The notes under the pieces are model-generated. The model was not told where the DNA came from. It was given only the letters and a program-made list of their open reading frames with translations, and made no database searches. Of a DNA stretch of 64,000 bases, positions 1-10,375 are shown in pieces. This DNA is from Prosthecobacter debontii. Its GTDB lineage: Bacteria; Verrucomicrobiota; Verrucomicrobiia; Verrucomicrobiales; Akkermansiaceae. Location of the stretch: positions 1 through 64,000 of the forward strand of contig CAMBTP010000007.1 of NCBI GenBank assembly GCA_945870855.1, read 5' to 3'. Made by a program: the position numbers and the translations under genes. How positions within the stretch are numbered: position 1 is the first letter of the stretch; each line of letters opens with the position of its first letter.

Positions 1-52
1 ACCGATTTCCAAGTCCTCCGCAAAGGGGCTGCAAGACCCTTCTCCATACGGA

Positions 53-146
53 GAATTGAACCGCCAAGAGCGCCAAGAAAGAAAAGTGAAGAATGCAAAA
101 AACAATTCCTCCTTGGCGAACTTCTCTTCCTTGGCGGTTCAAATTC
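53..146. repeat. Inverted repeat built on a GCCAAG motif
   Basis: Left arm gaattgaaccgccaag (53-68), right arm cttggcggttcaaattc (130-146); extra gcgccaag / cttggcg inside. Confidence 0.7.
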
Positions 147-174
147 TTCCCATTCGGCAAGGCTGCAACCAGCT

Positions 175-281
175 TACTTCGTTTTTCCATCACAAACCCA
201 AAAAGCTGCGGATGAGAACCGCAGCAGTCAAAAGCCTCCGGCGGCATGGATATGCGCAAGGACTTTTGGCAAATGGTATAG
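175..281 (+). repeat. REP-like palindromic repeat, copy A
   Basis: 175-265 matches the reverse complement of 36802-36892 at 90/91 bases; contains hairpin gctgcgg-atgagaa-ccgcagc (205-225). Confidence 0.85.
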
Positions 282-299
282 ATGATTCCGCTGAATTGC

Positions 300-1031
300 T
301 CAGTCCCTGCGGCCAAACAGCATGGAGACGTAGTAGAGCAATGTCGCGAGCGAACCGATGGCGGCGACCACGTATGTCATGGCAGCCCAGAACAATGCGT
401 TTTTTGCTTTGTCATGATCCATCGCTGAGGAAACGCGGGAGCCTTCCAGCCAAACGAGGGCGCGGCGGCTTGCATCGAACTCCACGGGCAAGGTCACGAA
501 AGCGAATAGCGTGGTGACGGCGAACAGCGTGACCCAGATGTAGAGAAAAGCAGGCGTATTGAAAAAACTCGCGCCAAAAATGCTGGCGATAAGGAATATA
601 TTCAGTGTCTTCCCGGCGAACTGCACAGCGGGTACCATTTTCGAGCGCATCGTGAGCCATGCGTAGGACTTCGCATGCTGGATGGCGTGACCACACTCGT
701 GGGCTGCGACGGCTGCGGCTGCGATGCTGTTCATCGCATAAACCCCTTCGCTGAGATTCACGGTTTTCTTGGTGGGATCGTAGTGATCGGTGAGTTTTCC
801 TGGCGTATGGATCACCTTCACATCGGTGATGCCATTTTCGCGAAGCATCGTCTCGGCGATCTGCGCGCCGGTGAACTGAATGGGAATCTGCGAGTATTCG
901 TTAAAACGGCGCTTCAAAGTGCTGGAAACGATCCAACTCGCAAGCGCGGTGGCCACCATTATGATTAGGAGGGTGGGCGAGATGCCGTAAACGAATGCGA
1001 TGTGCGGGGTGTTGATGAGAATATCTGTCAT
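300..1031 (-). CDS. Neutral zinc metallopeptidase, YugP-like
   Basis: AAHECGHAIQHA HExxH motif with several hydrophobic segments. Confidence 0.85.
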   Translation of the reverse strand: MTDILINTPHIAFVYGISPTLLIIMVATALASWIVSSTLKRRFNEYSQIPIQFTGAQIAETMLRENGITDVKVIHTPGKLTDHYDPTKKTVNLSEGVYAMNSIAAAAVAAHECGHAIQHAKSYAWLTMRSKMVPAVQFAGKTLNIFLIASIFGASFFNTPAFLYIWVTLFAVTTLFAFVTLPVEFDASRRALVWLEGSRVSSAMDHDKAKNALFWAAMTYVVAAIGSLATLLYYVSMLFGRRD

Positions 1032-1110
1032 GTCGGTATGATAAATGATTTTTTAGTTGTCGCAAATAGAAGCGAGACAAAGGGCGCTTTTGTCTGAGGA
1101 AACGCTATGG

Positions 1111-1710
1111 TCAGACATCGTTCCGGATCAGTCGGAAGCGCTCATGATAAACGCCGCCGTTGAGTTTCCGGCAGCAGGAGTAGCACGCGACAGCGCGGCG
1201 AAAGGGACGGACACGAGTGATCACCGCCAAACAAGAGGGGCAGGCGTAAGCGAAGTTGCGCTTCATCCTCCGGGACTTGAGAGGCAGGGTGTGGTAGGGT
1301 TGCTCGTCGGGGATACCGAGTTCCGCGCAGGCGGCGCGCCACTCTGGGCCGTGCGGATCGATATGCCGCCGACCGCAGCGCTCGTAGGCGAGAAGGTGGG
1401 CGAATTCGTGCTTCAACGTGCGCCAGATGTCTGCCTCGGAGAAATCCTTGAGCTTCGGGTTCATCTCAATGCCGCGCGAAGGCCACCATGCACGGCCGGC
1501 GGTGGTGCGCATCCGCGGGTTCCAGGTAACCCGGACTTTTTTAGCAAGCTCCGGCAGTCCGAAGGTAACTGCCTGCTCCTGACACCATACGGTCATGCCG
1601 GAATCATACAGGGAATTCGGCGCGCTGCGGGGGGCTTTTTGCAGAGTAACCTTCTCTGACCGCAGCCATGCGGGGAGTCGGAATTCCAGTTGCGCGAAGG
1701 GTTTTGCCAT
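1111..1710 (-). CDS. SprT-like zinc metalloprotease domain protein
   Basis: LKHEFAHLLAYE motif followed by a Cys-containing C-terminal zinc-ribbon-like region; start chosen at MAKPFAQ. Confidence 0.7.
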   Translation of the reverse strand: MAKPFAQLEFRLPAWLRSEKVTLQKAPRSAPNSLYDSGMTVWCQEQAVTFGLPELAKKVRVTWNPRMRTTAGRAWWPSRGIEMNPKLKDFSEADIWRTLKHEFAHLLAYERCGRRHIDPHGPEWRAACAELGIPDEQPYHTLPLKSRRMKRNFAYACPSCLAVITRVRPFRRAVACYSCCRKLNGGVYHERFRLIRNDV

Positions 1711-1823
1711 CCTTGGAAAATTTATGTTTTTCCCCAGCCGCTTGGCAAGCCCGCCGACGGAGTTTTTCACGCTCCCGCCGTTTGGATTGCAAGACGGGCG
1801 GGCGCGGCTAATCTCCCTGGCAG

Positions 1824-2990
1824 ATGAGATTTCTAAAAAAGCTGTTTTTCCTATGTTTGGCCTTGGCAACGCCGCTGCTAAGCCAGACCCCACCGCCTGA
1901 TGCCGAACCGCTGCGCGAACTCGGCGTGCCGGACGATGGCATCCGCGTGGCGGTTATCGGATACCATGATTTCTCGGCCACGGAGCGCGAGACCGCGATG
2001 CGCATCCATACCTCGAAATTCCGCAAACAGATGGAAGCAATCCGTCAGCTCGGACTCACGGTGATTCCGATGGCGGATTTCATCGCATGGAAAGACAGCG
2101 GAAAAGAGATCCCTGCAAAGGCTGTGGTGATCACCATTGATGACGGCTGGAAGTCCACCTACACCGACGCGTATCCCATTCTCAAGGAGCTCGGTTACCC
2201 GTTCACAATCTACCTCTACAAGAATTACGTGGACGGCGGCGGCAAGGCGCTGACTACCCCGATGATCAAGGAAATGGTGAAACATGGCGCAACCATTGGC
2301 AGCCACTCAGTGACCCATCCGTTTCCACAGGCAGTCAAGGCAAGCCGTAAACGCGGCCCGGAAACTTACGACAAGTTCCTGAACACAGAGATGGGCGAAT
2401 CGAAAAAATTCCTAGAAGAAAAATTCGGCGGGTCGGTGAAAACTTACGCTTATCCAGGTGGCTATTTCACCGAGGAAATGCTTACCAAGGCCAAGCAGCT
2501 CGGCTATACGCACCTCTTCACAGTTCAGCCCGGGAAGGTCAAACGCCAACTCCCCAACGAAATATTGCCGCGATATGTGATCCTTGGGAACTACGATAAG
2601 ATCTTCGATTTCGCTGTAACATTCCGTGATTCCCAGACGGCCATGCCCGCAGGATCAGTCGCAGGGCTTGTGCAGGAACTCCCTTTTCCCGTCGAACCCC
2701 AGCCGGGAGCCATGATCAATTCCCGCCTGCCCGTCATTTCCGTGGATCTCGCCAAAGCCGAAAACATCGATCCGAAAACCCTGTCCATGCAAGTCGCGGG
2801 CTTCGGCGAAGTGCCAGCAAACTATGCCAGCGAGGGGAAAATCTTCTCATGGCAGGTTAACCGCCGCCTCCGCCAGCCCATCTGCCAAGTGCAGGTCACA
2901 TGGAAAGACAAAGAAGGGAAAGTTACGGAAACGCCCCTCAAATGGAGCTTCCAGATCGACCGCGAAGCCGCCTATCTGCCCGATGAATGA
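1824..2990 (+). CDS. Polysaccharide deacetylase family protein, secreted
   Basis: N-terminal signal peptide; VVITIDDGWKSTY and GSHSVTHP motifs. Confidence 0.9.
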   Translation: MRFLKKLFFLCLALATPLLSQTPPPDAEPLRELGVPDDGIRVAVIGYHDFSATERETAMRIHTSKFRKQMEAIRQLGLTVIPMADFIAWKDSGKEIPAKAVVITIDDGWKSTYTDAYPILKELGYPFTIYLYKNYVDGGGKALTTPMIKEMVKHGATIGSHSVTHPFPQAVKASRKRGPETYDKFLNTEMGESKKFLEEKFGGSVKTYAYPGGYFTEEMLTKAKQLGYTHLFTVQPGKVKRQLPNEILPRYVILGNYDKIFDFAVTFRDSQTAMPAGSVAGLVQELPFPVEPQPGAMINSRLPVISVDLAKAENIDPKTLSMQVAGFGEVPANYASEGKIFSWQVNRRLRQPICQVQVTWKDKEGKVTETPLKWSFQIDREAAYLPDE

Positions 2991-3037
2991 ACGAATTTTG
3001 AAGTTTGAGTTTTGAAATTTGAGATTTAGTTTCCGCC

Positions 3038-4435
3038 ATGTTTTCCGCCCTCAGCGACAGCCTCGACAAGACCTTCCGCAACCTCCGCGGTGTCGGCAAA
3101 ATTTCTGATAAAAATATCACAGATGCGCTCCGTGATATTCGCATCGCACTGCTGGAGGCGGATGTCGAGTTCGGCGTTGCCAAGGAGCTGATCGCCCGCG
3201 TCAAAGAGGCCTCGATGGGCGAGGATGTCCTCAAATCGATCAAGCCCGGCGAGCAGATCGTGAAATTTTTCCACGACGAACTGACCCGCGTCCTCGGCGG
3301 CGACAACGTCCCGCTGGATCTCAACCCACCCGCCCGCATTTTAATGGTCGGCCTCAACGGTGCAGGTAAAACCACCACCTCCGCGAAGCTTGCCCGCCGC
3401 CTGAAAAAGGAAGGCCGCCGCCCACTGCTTGTCGCCTGCGACCTTTACCGCCCCGCCGCCATCGAACAACTCCAGACGCTCGCCAAGCAAGCGGATGTCC
3501 CTTGTTTCGCCCCGGAGAGAGGCGAGACGGATGTGATCAAAGTCGCCCGCGAGGCCATCGCATTTGGTGAAAGCACGGGTGCCACCGTGCTGATCTTCGA
3601 TACCGCAGGCCGTCAGGAAATCGACGAGCGACTCATCGAGGAACTCAAAAAGCTCAACGCTTTCCTGAAACCAAAGGAGACCCTCCTCGTCGCCGACGCC
3701 GCCACCGGCCAGCAGGCGGTTTCGGTCGCCACCCATTTCAACAACGCGGTCGGCATCACCGGCATCGTGCTCACGAAACTCGATGGCGACGCCCGCGGTG
3801 GCGCGGCGCTCTCCATGCGCGAGGTCACTGGCAAGCCGATCAAATACGCGGGCGAGGGCGAAAAACTCGATCAGCTCATGGAGTTTCACCCCTCCCGCAT
3901 GGCCGACCGTATCCTCGGCATGGGCGACATCGTCAGCATGGTGGAAAACGTCGCTGAGGCGGTGAACGAAGAGGACGCCATGCGCTCGGTGAAGCGGATG
4001 CAGGAAGGGAAATTCGATTTTAACGACTTCCTCGACCAGATGCGCATGATCCAGAAGCTCGGCCCGTTGGAAGGATTGCTCGGCCTGATGCCGGGCTTCA
4101 GCAAGATTAAGAAGCAGCTCCCCGCCGGTGCTTTGGACAACAGCAAGATCAAGCGCACCGAGGCCATCGTGCTTTCCATGACCCCCTACGAACGCGCCCG
4201 CCCGGAGATCATCAAAGCCTCGCGCCGCCAGCGTATCGCTGCGGGTTCCGGCACCTCGATGATGCAGGTGAACCAACTCATCAAGCAGTTCGGCGAGATG
4301 CGCAAGATGATGCGATCACCAGGAAAAATGAAAAACATGATGAAAGCCATGGGCGGCCCCGGCGGCATGAGCGACATGATGAAAGGCCTCGGCGGCATGG
4401 GTGGTGGAGGCAAGGGCGGGAAATTCCCGTTCTGA
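3038..4435 (+). CDS. ffh: Signal recognition particle protein Ffh
   Basis: GLNGAGKTTTSAKLA, DTAGRQ, TKLDGDARGGAAL and Met/Gly-rich C-terminal M domain. Confidence 0.97.
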   Translation: MFSALSDSLDKTFRNLRGVGKISDKNITDALRDIRIALLEADVEFGVAKELIARVKEASMGEDVLKSIKPGEQIVKFFHDELTRVLGGDNVPLDLNPPARILMVGLNGAGKTTTSAKLARRLKKEGRRPLLVACDLYRPAAIEQLQTLAKQADVPCFAPERGETDVIKVAREAIAFGESTGATVLIFDTAGRQEIDERLIEELKKLNAFLKPKETLLVADAATGQQAVSVATHFNNAVGITGIVLTKLDGDARGGAALSMREVTGKPIKYAGEGEKLDQLMEFHPSRMADRILGMGDIVSMVENVAEAVNEEDAMRSVKRMQEGKFDFNDFLDQMRMIQKLGPLEGLLGLMPGFSKIKKQLPAGALDNSKIKRTEAIVLSMTPYERARPEIIKASRRQRIAAGSGTSMMQVNQLIKQFGEMRKMMRSPGKMKNMMKAMGGPGGMSDMMKGLGGMGGGGKGGKFPF

Positions 4436-4522
4436 GATGAACGCGGATGCCTAGCTTAAATTCTTCTCGGCTCTCGTGAATGAACCCTGAATTCCTCACC
4501 GCGCCTTCAGGGCAAACGCATC

Positions 4523-4958
4523 TTATTTTGTGAGGATCTTCTCGAGGTATTTGTTGTCCCATCCTGCGCGTTTTACTCGGCCTTTGATTCCCCGGCGGTT
4601 TGTGGACTCCCGATGAACCAAGTTCATCGCTAGTCCTCGCGTTGGGCAAATCAAGATACTGGCGGAACCACTCTTCTTTGGCGTTTCCAAATTCCTCCAT
4701 GTCCTCGAAGCTTTCGCAGCCGCAGATAACGGCACACAGGGAGATGATTTCGCCTTTGTCCAAAACCGGGGCATCCGCCGCGAAGGTGTAGTAGGGCGGG
4801 CGCAGGGGAATGCCTTCGGCAAGGGTGATTCCGAGATCGCCGGACATCGCGTTTTCGCCGCCCAAGGCCACGTGATGCGAAGCGGCGGAGGCAAAGCAAA
4901 GGCCTAGAGCCAAGCAAACGACCAGATGGAGACAGATCATTCTACGAACGACATGCAC
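4523..4958 (-). pseudogene. Chimeric ORF with ISAs1-family transposase remnant
   Basis: Signal-peptide-like start, then EIISLCAVICGCESFEDMEEFGNAKEEWFRQYLDLPN (ISAs1 N-terminus); C-terminal piece GIKGRVKRAGWDNKYLEKILTK is in another frame; catalytic core absent. Confidence 0.75.
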
Positions 4959-4962
4959 AAGC

Positions 4963-5664
4963 TCACTCCTCCCCGGACATCTCGCGCTCTAGTGTGCTTT
5001 TGTGGCGGATGTCTTTCGCGTGCTCGAGGTAAACGGCGTCCTCGCCGATATTTGAGGAGAGATCGCCTACGCGCTCGAGGGAGCGGACGATGAAAATGAG
5101 GTGGAGGTATTCTTGGCAACGCCCCTGGGCTTCCTCCATGCGGGAGGCAAAATGGGCGGTGGTCTGCTTGTGCATCCGGTCGAGCTCCTTGTCGCGCGTG
5201 TGCAGGGAGGCTCCGAGCGCGCTGTTGCCGTCGCTGTAGGAGGAAATCGCGTCGCGCAGGAGATGGTCGGCGAGCGTGTAGAGCGGCTCGATGAGATTCA
5301 CCTCGCTGAGCTCCGGAGTGGCAGAGATTTTCTTGGCGCGCTTGGCGATGTTCACCGCGTGGTCGGAGATGCGCTCCAAGTTCATGGAGATTTTCATCGA
5401 GGAAACAACGAGGCGCAGATCCGTGGCCATGGGGTGGTATTTCACGAGGATATCCATGCCGTGTTGGTCGATGCTGCGCTCATAATCATCCACATCGTCG
5501 TCGTCGGCGATCACGGAGTTGGCGAGTTCGCTGTTGCGCTCCATCAGTGCTTGGACTGCTCGCTCGAGGTTGTGGCGTGCCTTGGCGGCCATTGCCAGAA
5601 CCTCGCTCTTGAATGCGGCGATGGCGTTGTCAAAGTCCCTGAGAATGTGTGGTGAGCTGTTCAT
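4963..5664 (-). CDS. phoU: Phosphate transport system regulator PhoU
   Basis: PhoU repeats; downstream of pst genes. Confidence 0.95.
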   Translation of the reverse strand: MNSSPHILRDFDNAIAAFKSEVLAMAAKARHNLERAVQALMERNSELANSVIADDDDVDDYERSIDQHGMDILVKYHPMATDLRLVVSSMKISMNLERISDHAVNIAKRAKKISATPELSEVNLIEPLYTLADHLLRDAISSYSDGNSALGASLHTRDKELDRMHKQTTAHFASRMEEAQGRCQEYLHLIFIVRSLERVGDLSSNIGEDAVYLEHAKDIRHKSTLEREMSGEE

Positions 5665-5676
5665 ATCTTTCTCGGT

Positions 5677-6438
5677 TTATCCGAATCTTCCGGTGATGTA
5701 TTCTTCCGTTTTCTTCACAGTTGGATTGGAAAATATTCGCGCAGTGTCACCGAATTCAATCAGTTCGCCCATGTAGAAAAACGCGGTCTTGTCAGAAACC
5801 CGCGCTGCCTGCTGCATGCTGTGAGTGACGATGACGAAAGTATAGTCGCTTTTGAGCTGAAAAATGAGATCTTCTACTTTCGCTGTGGCGATGGGATCGA
5901 GGGCGCTGCACGGCTCGTCCATAAGAACGATCTGGGGCTTCACAGCGAGCGTGCGAGCAATGCAGAGCCGTTGCTGTTGGCCGCCGGAGAGGCCGAGTGC
6001 TGATTCATCGAGGCGATCCTTGGCCTCATCCCACAACGCGGCAGCTTCAAGTGCTTCTTGCACGGACTGATCGATGACCGCCTTATTTTTCTCACCGCGG
6101 AGGCGGATTCCATAGGCGACGTTTTCGTAAATACTGCGCGGAAACGGGTTAGATTTTTGGAACACCATGCCGACGTCGCGGCGGAGTTTGACGACATCGA
6201 CCGAGCGGTCGTGGATATCGATACCGTTGATATGGATGGAGCCGCGGGTGATTTTGGCGATGGCGATCTCATCATTCATCCGGTTAATGCAGCGGAGCAG
6301 GGTGGACTTGCCGCAGCCGGAGGGGCCGATGAACGCCGTCACTCCGTGGGCTGGGATTTCCAGATTGATATTCTTCAACGCCGGAGACGATCCGTAACGG
6401 AAATCGAGCTCTTGGATGACTACGGAGTGGTCTTGCAT
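5677..6438 (-). CDS. pstB: Phosphate ABC transporter ATPase PstB (second copy)
   Basis: [47 protein letters not shown]. Confidence 0.95.
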   Translation of the reverse strand: MQDHSVVIQELDFRYGSSPALKNINLEIPAHGVTAFIGPSGCGKSTLLRCINRMNDEIAIAKITRGSIHINGIDIHDRSVDVVKLRRDVGMVFQKSNPFPRSIYENVAYGIRLRGEKNKAVIDQSVQEALEAAALWDEAKDRLDESALGLSGGQQQRLCIARTLAVKPQIVLMDEPCSALDPIATAKVEDLIFQLKSDYTFVIVTHSMQQAARVSDKTAFFYMGELIEFGDTARIFSNPTVKKTEEYITGRFG

Positions 6439-6456
6439 GACTGAAAATGAGTTGAA

Positions 6457-7224
6457 TCAACCGAAAGTGCCGGTGACGTAGGCTTCCGTTTGTGGGTCTT
6501 GTGGTCTTTCGAAAACGTCCATCGTCGGGCCGTATTCGATGAGTTTTCCGAGATACATGAATGCGGTCATGTCGGAACAACGGGTTGCTTGGGACATGTT
6601 GTGGGTGACGATGACAATGGTGTATTGTTTTTTGAGCTCGCTGATGAGTTCCTCGATCTTGAGTGTGGCGAGGGGATCGAGCGCGGCGCAAGGCTCATCC
6701 ATGAGGAGGATTTCTGGCTGGTTGGCGATGGCGCGGGCGATGCAGAGGCGTTGTTGTTGACCGCCGGACAGGCCGAAGGCGCTGGCGTGCAGGCGGTCTT
6801 TGACTTCTTCCCAGAGGGCGGAGCTTTTCAGGGCATTCTCGACGATTTCATCCAACTCAGCGCGTTTGGTCAAACCCGCAAGACGTGAGCTGAACGCCAC
6901 GTTCTCATAGATGGACTTGGGAAAGGGATTGTATTTTTGGAAAACCATCCCGATCCGGCGGCGGAGCTCCTGGAGGTCGATGTCCTTGCGATTGATATCG
7001 ATCGAATGGACTTCAACAGAGCCGCCGGTCACTTCGGCTCCGGGGATGCGGTCGTTGATGCGGTTGATGCAGCGGATCAGCGTGGATTTTCCGCAGCCAG
7101 AGGGGCCGATGAAGGCGGTCACCTGGCGGGCGGTGATGTCCATGGTGACATCATGGAGAACCTGTTTGCCGGAGTAGGCAAAGTTGAGGTTCTTGATTTG
7201 TATCGCGGTTTTCATGGTTACCAC
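6457..7224 (-). CDS. pstB: Phosphate ABC transporter ATPase PstB (first copy)
   Basis: [47 protein letters not shown]. Confidence 0.95.
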   Translation of the reverse strand: MVTMKTAIQIKNLNFAYSGKQVLHDVTMDITARQVTAFIGPSGCGKSTLIRCINRINDRIPGAEVTGGSVEVHSIDINRKDIDLQELRRRIGMVFQKYNPFPKSIYENVAFSSRLAGLTKRAELDEIVENALKSSALWEEVKDRLHASAFGLSGGQQQRLCIARAIANQPEILLMDEPCAALDPLATLKIEELISELKKQYTIVIVTHNMSQATRCSDMTAFMYLGKLIEYGPTMDVFERPQDPQTEAYVTGTFG

Positions 7225-8345
7225 TTGAGTTTGGAGCGGAGTTTACTGCGTAGGATGACGGAGCCGAGCGAAAGGATGGCGACGAGCACCAGGAAAACAA
7301 ATACCGAGCCGTATTGGGCGCGCTGAGTGTATTCGGAATTCGGGATGCGGGCAGCGAGGGTGTAGATGTGATATGGCAGCGCCTGGACTTGGGAGGAGAG
7401 AACATCGAGCGGGCCATCAACCCCTTCCCATGGAAGATCGTCTTTCGCCGCAACGGCGGCGGTGAACATGATCGGTGCGGTCTCACCGGCGACGCGGGTG
7501 ATGGCGAGCAAGGAAGATGTGAGGATGCCTGGCAGGGAAAACGGCAGGACGCATTTACGGATCGTCTGCCAGCGGGTGGCACCCATGGCGAGCGAGGCAT
7601 CGCGGAAACCCTGAGGCACAGCACGCAGAGATTCTTCCGAGGCGGTAATGATCACAGGCAGGATCATGCAGGCGAGAGTGGCGCAACCAGCCATCAGCGA
7701 CGAGCTCCAGCCTTGGAAACTGATCACATAATCGCTGATCATCAGCGGGATGGTTAGAATCGAGCGATCCGATGGATCCTGAGTGATCACCGGCACGATC
7801 AGCACAAACACCGAGAATCCGAACAACCCGAAAACGATGGAGGGAATGCCTGCGAGGTTGAGAATCGCCAAACGCACCGCATGGATGAAAGGGCTTTGCT
7901 TGGCGTATTCCGATAGATAAATCGCAGCGCTCACTCCAAAGAACAACGCGAGCATCATGGAGCCGATGGTTAGTAACGCCGTCCCCGCAATGGGGCCGAT
8001 GATACCGCCGCCCGAGTAAGAATAAGTCTGCTCGTTGAAGATGGCTTCCGCTCCATTCTTTACCACGTATGCGCTGTATTGCGAGGCCGGTAGCTGGTAG
8101 CGATTTCCTTTTTCGTCATCGAAGACGTGGAGCGTTTCATTTTTCGCAGTTAGAAACTCGAGATCCACGAAGGGAGCCTCTGCCTTGAAAAGGACGGGAG
8201 CGCCATCGACAACGATTTTTCCAAACAGCAATGCGGCGATGAGGACGATGGAATAGGTCACGCCGGAGAGCAGCGTGCGCACGATACGATCCTTGAAGTG
8301 GCCCTTGGGGAGCCCCTTGCGGATGAGAGTTTCGGGATCGAACAT
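7218..8345 (-). CDS. pstA: Phosphate ABC transporter permease PstA
   Basis: BPD permease region [23 protein letters not shown]; operon context. Confidence 0.93.
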   Translation of the reverse strand: MFDPETLIRKGLPKGHFKDRIVRTLLSGVTYSIVLIAALLFGKIVVDGAPVLFKAEAPFVDLEFLTAKNETLHVFDDEKGNRYQLPASQYSAYVVKNGAEAIFNEQTYSYSGGGIIGPIAGTALLTIGSMMLALFFGVSAAIYLSEYAKQSPFIHAVRLAILNLAGIPSIVFGLFGFSVFVLIVPVITQDPSDRSILTIPLMISDYVISFQGWSSSLMAGCATLACMILPVIITASEESLRAVPQGFRDASLAMGATRWQTIRKCVLPFSLPGILTSSLLAITRVAGETAPIMFTAAVAAKDDLPWEGVDGPLDVLSSQVQALPYHIYTLAARIPNSEYTQRAQYGSVFVFLVLVAILSLGSVILRSKLRSKLKW

Positions 8346-8356
8346 GGGATGAAGAG

Positions 8357-10297
8357 TCAGTGTTTCATTTTGCTCACGAAGCGGTGGGCGGTGGCGTTGA
8401 TGGCAAGCACGACGACGAACAAAAGGATGCCCACGACAAACAGCGCCCGGTAGTGGACGCTACCCAATGGAACCTCTCCAAGCTCTTGGGCGATGATGCC
8501 GGTGAGGGTGTGGGTGGGTTGGAAAAAGGCGCCGAGCCCTGCCGTAAAATCGGGGATTTTTATGCGGTTTCCGGCAACGAGCAGCACCACCATAGTCTCG
8601 CCGATGACGCGACCGAATCCCAACAGGATCGCGGCGAGGATTCCCGAGAAAGCGGCGGGAATGATGACGCGGAAGGTTGTTTGCACCCGCGAGGCACCAA
8701 GGGCTTCGGAGGCCTCGGCGTAGGCGGAGGGCACATTATTTAGCGCGTCCTCCGCGAGTGAGAAAATGGTGGGGATGCTCATCAGGGCAAGCAGGCAGCC
8801 AGCGGTGAAAATATTAAGACGCTCCTCAATGGGGAATCCCGGAATCCATTGCAGCGAGTCCCACTGCGACACATCCCGCAAGATTGTCCCGAAAACGAGG
8901 ATGCCGATGAAGCCTAGGACGACAGAGGGAATCGCCTGGATGAATTCGATCACGGGCTTTATCAGCTCTTGCTCGCGGCTGGATGCAAATTGATTGACAT
9001 AAATGGCCGCGCCAATGCCGGTGGGTATGGCAATGATCAGCGCAACGATGGCTATCATCAAGGAGCCAACAGCGAGGGGTAAGATGCCGTAAAAATCCTG
9101 CCACTCCCCGCCCGTGACCCAGTTCTTACCGGTGAGAAAGGATGAAATCGCTGCGCTCAATGGCACAGGAATTTGATGATTCCATGAATTGATGGCGGCA
9201 GGTGTTTTTTCAAGATCGGCGAGAAAAACCGGCCAGGCTCTGCGCCCTACATCGAGAAGACGAATGGCTTCGGGCTGGGTCAGAGAGGTTGGGAGTTCTT
9301 TGACTATCCCGGAGGTCGATTCCTTTAGTTTGGTGTTCACCTCGACACAGGCGGACTTGCGCTCCATGAGGAGTTTCATCGGGCCCTCGATATCCGGTTT
9401 ATCGGCGAGGGAGGCCAAGGCATCCGCTTTAAGGCGCTCGCGCTCCACAGGATCCTCGGCGTTTTCTGCCGCAGCGAGAAGAGTTTTGCGGTCTTTCTGG
9501 AGGATGTCCGCAGATTGGATTTTTTCTTTGGTAACGGTGACGGCTTCGGTCATTTCCGAGACCAACGAGCTCAAATCATAACCCGCGGACTCGAAGGTAT
9601 CGATGGTGGCGCGCATGGCCCGCAGCGGCTCGGAGTGCTTTTGTTGAGCGGCAGAGTATTCATCGGTGAGCGTAACGACGAGAGGGGGATCCTCGGTGGA
9701 GTCCACGGCACGGAGGCGGATGGATTCGATCAAATCTTGCCGTTCCTTTGCGGAGAGGTGCGGCGTATCGGGCAGCGCTTCAAGTGCCTTATCCTTCTGT
9801 TTCTGGAAATTGGCGCGCAGGGACGTAAGGATCTCGGAATCCGCAGTCGAGCCTTCCTGGGTATTGTTTAGGACAAGATCGCGAGTGGGGCCGATCTGGT
9901 CGGTATAGGCATTGAACAGGGCGCTGGCCTCCTGATAGCGCTGGAGCTCCTTGGCGCTCTTGCCGTTGATCTCCGCGAAATATGCACGGTTCAAAACGCT
10001 GGTTAGCTGCTCATGGGCGGTCAGATTCTTCCGCGAGATATCAACGAATTCCAAACCCGCGATGCGATAGACCGACAACTCGCGTTGATAGCCCGGAAAA
10101 AATCCGAGGCCTTCTTTGAGAAGGAAAACGATAATTAGGACGAGAATAACAATCGTCAGGCCGGCATTCGAAGCAAAGAAAAACTTGATCGCCTTCTCAG
10201 ACGAAAAGCCCCGTTTTTGAAAACGGTGGGGAGCTTCAGGATTGGGGGGGGCAGCAGCTTGCATGCGGTCGATGAGAGATTCGTAATCAGCTTTCAA
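8357..10297 (-). CDS. pstC: Phosphate ABC transporter permease PstC with long N-terminal insertion
   Basis: C-terminal permease (AYAEASEALGASRVQTTFRVIIPAAFSGILAA); ~300-aa charged helical segment between TM1 and the core. Confidence 0.92.
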   Translation of the reverse strand: MKADYESLIDRMQAAAPPNPEAPHRFQKRGFSSEKAIKFFFASNAGLTIVILVLIIVFLLKEGLGFFPGYQRELSVYRIAGLEFVDISRKNLTAHEQLTSVLNRAYFAEINGKSAKELQRYQEASALFNAYTDQIGPTRDLVLNNTQEGSTADSEILTSLRANFQKQKDKALEALPDTPHLSAKERQDLIESIRLRAVDSTEDPPLVVTLTDEYSAAQQKHSEPLRAMRATIDTFESAGYDLSSLVSEMTEAVTVTKEKIQSADILQKDRKTLLAAAENAEDPVERERLKADALASLADKPDIEGPMKLLMERKSACVEVNTKLKESTSGIVKELPTSLTQPEAIRLLDVGRRAWPVFLADLEKTPAAINSWNHQIPVPLSAAISSFLTGKNWVTGGEWQDFYGILPLAVGSLMIAIVALIIAIPTGIGAAIYVNQFASSREQELIKPVIEFIQAIPSVVLGFIGILVFGTILRDVSQWDSLQWIPGFPIEERLNIFTAGCLLALMSIPTIFSLAEDALNNVPSAYAEASEALGASRVQTTFRVIIPAAFSGILAAILLGFGRVIGETMVVLLVAGNRIKIPDFTAGLGAFFQPTHTLTGIIAQELGEVPLGSVHYRALFVVGILLFVVVLAINATAHRFVSKMKH

Positions 10298-10375
10298 AAG
10301 CGAAACAAGAAAATGAGCACCGCAAGCGAACTAACGATACCCATTCTTGATAGCAACATAGAGGACAATAGAGAA

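Noticed and set aside
56-517. 153-aa plus-strand ORF
   Set aside because: Spans two non-coding repeats and the antisense of the metallopeptidase; low-complexity Arg-rich translation.
3341-4276. 311-aa antisense ORF inside ffh
   Set aside because: His/Asp-rich shadow frame of a confidently assigned gene.
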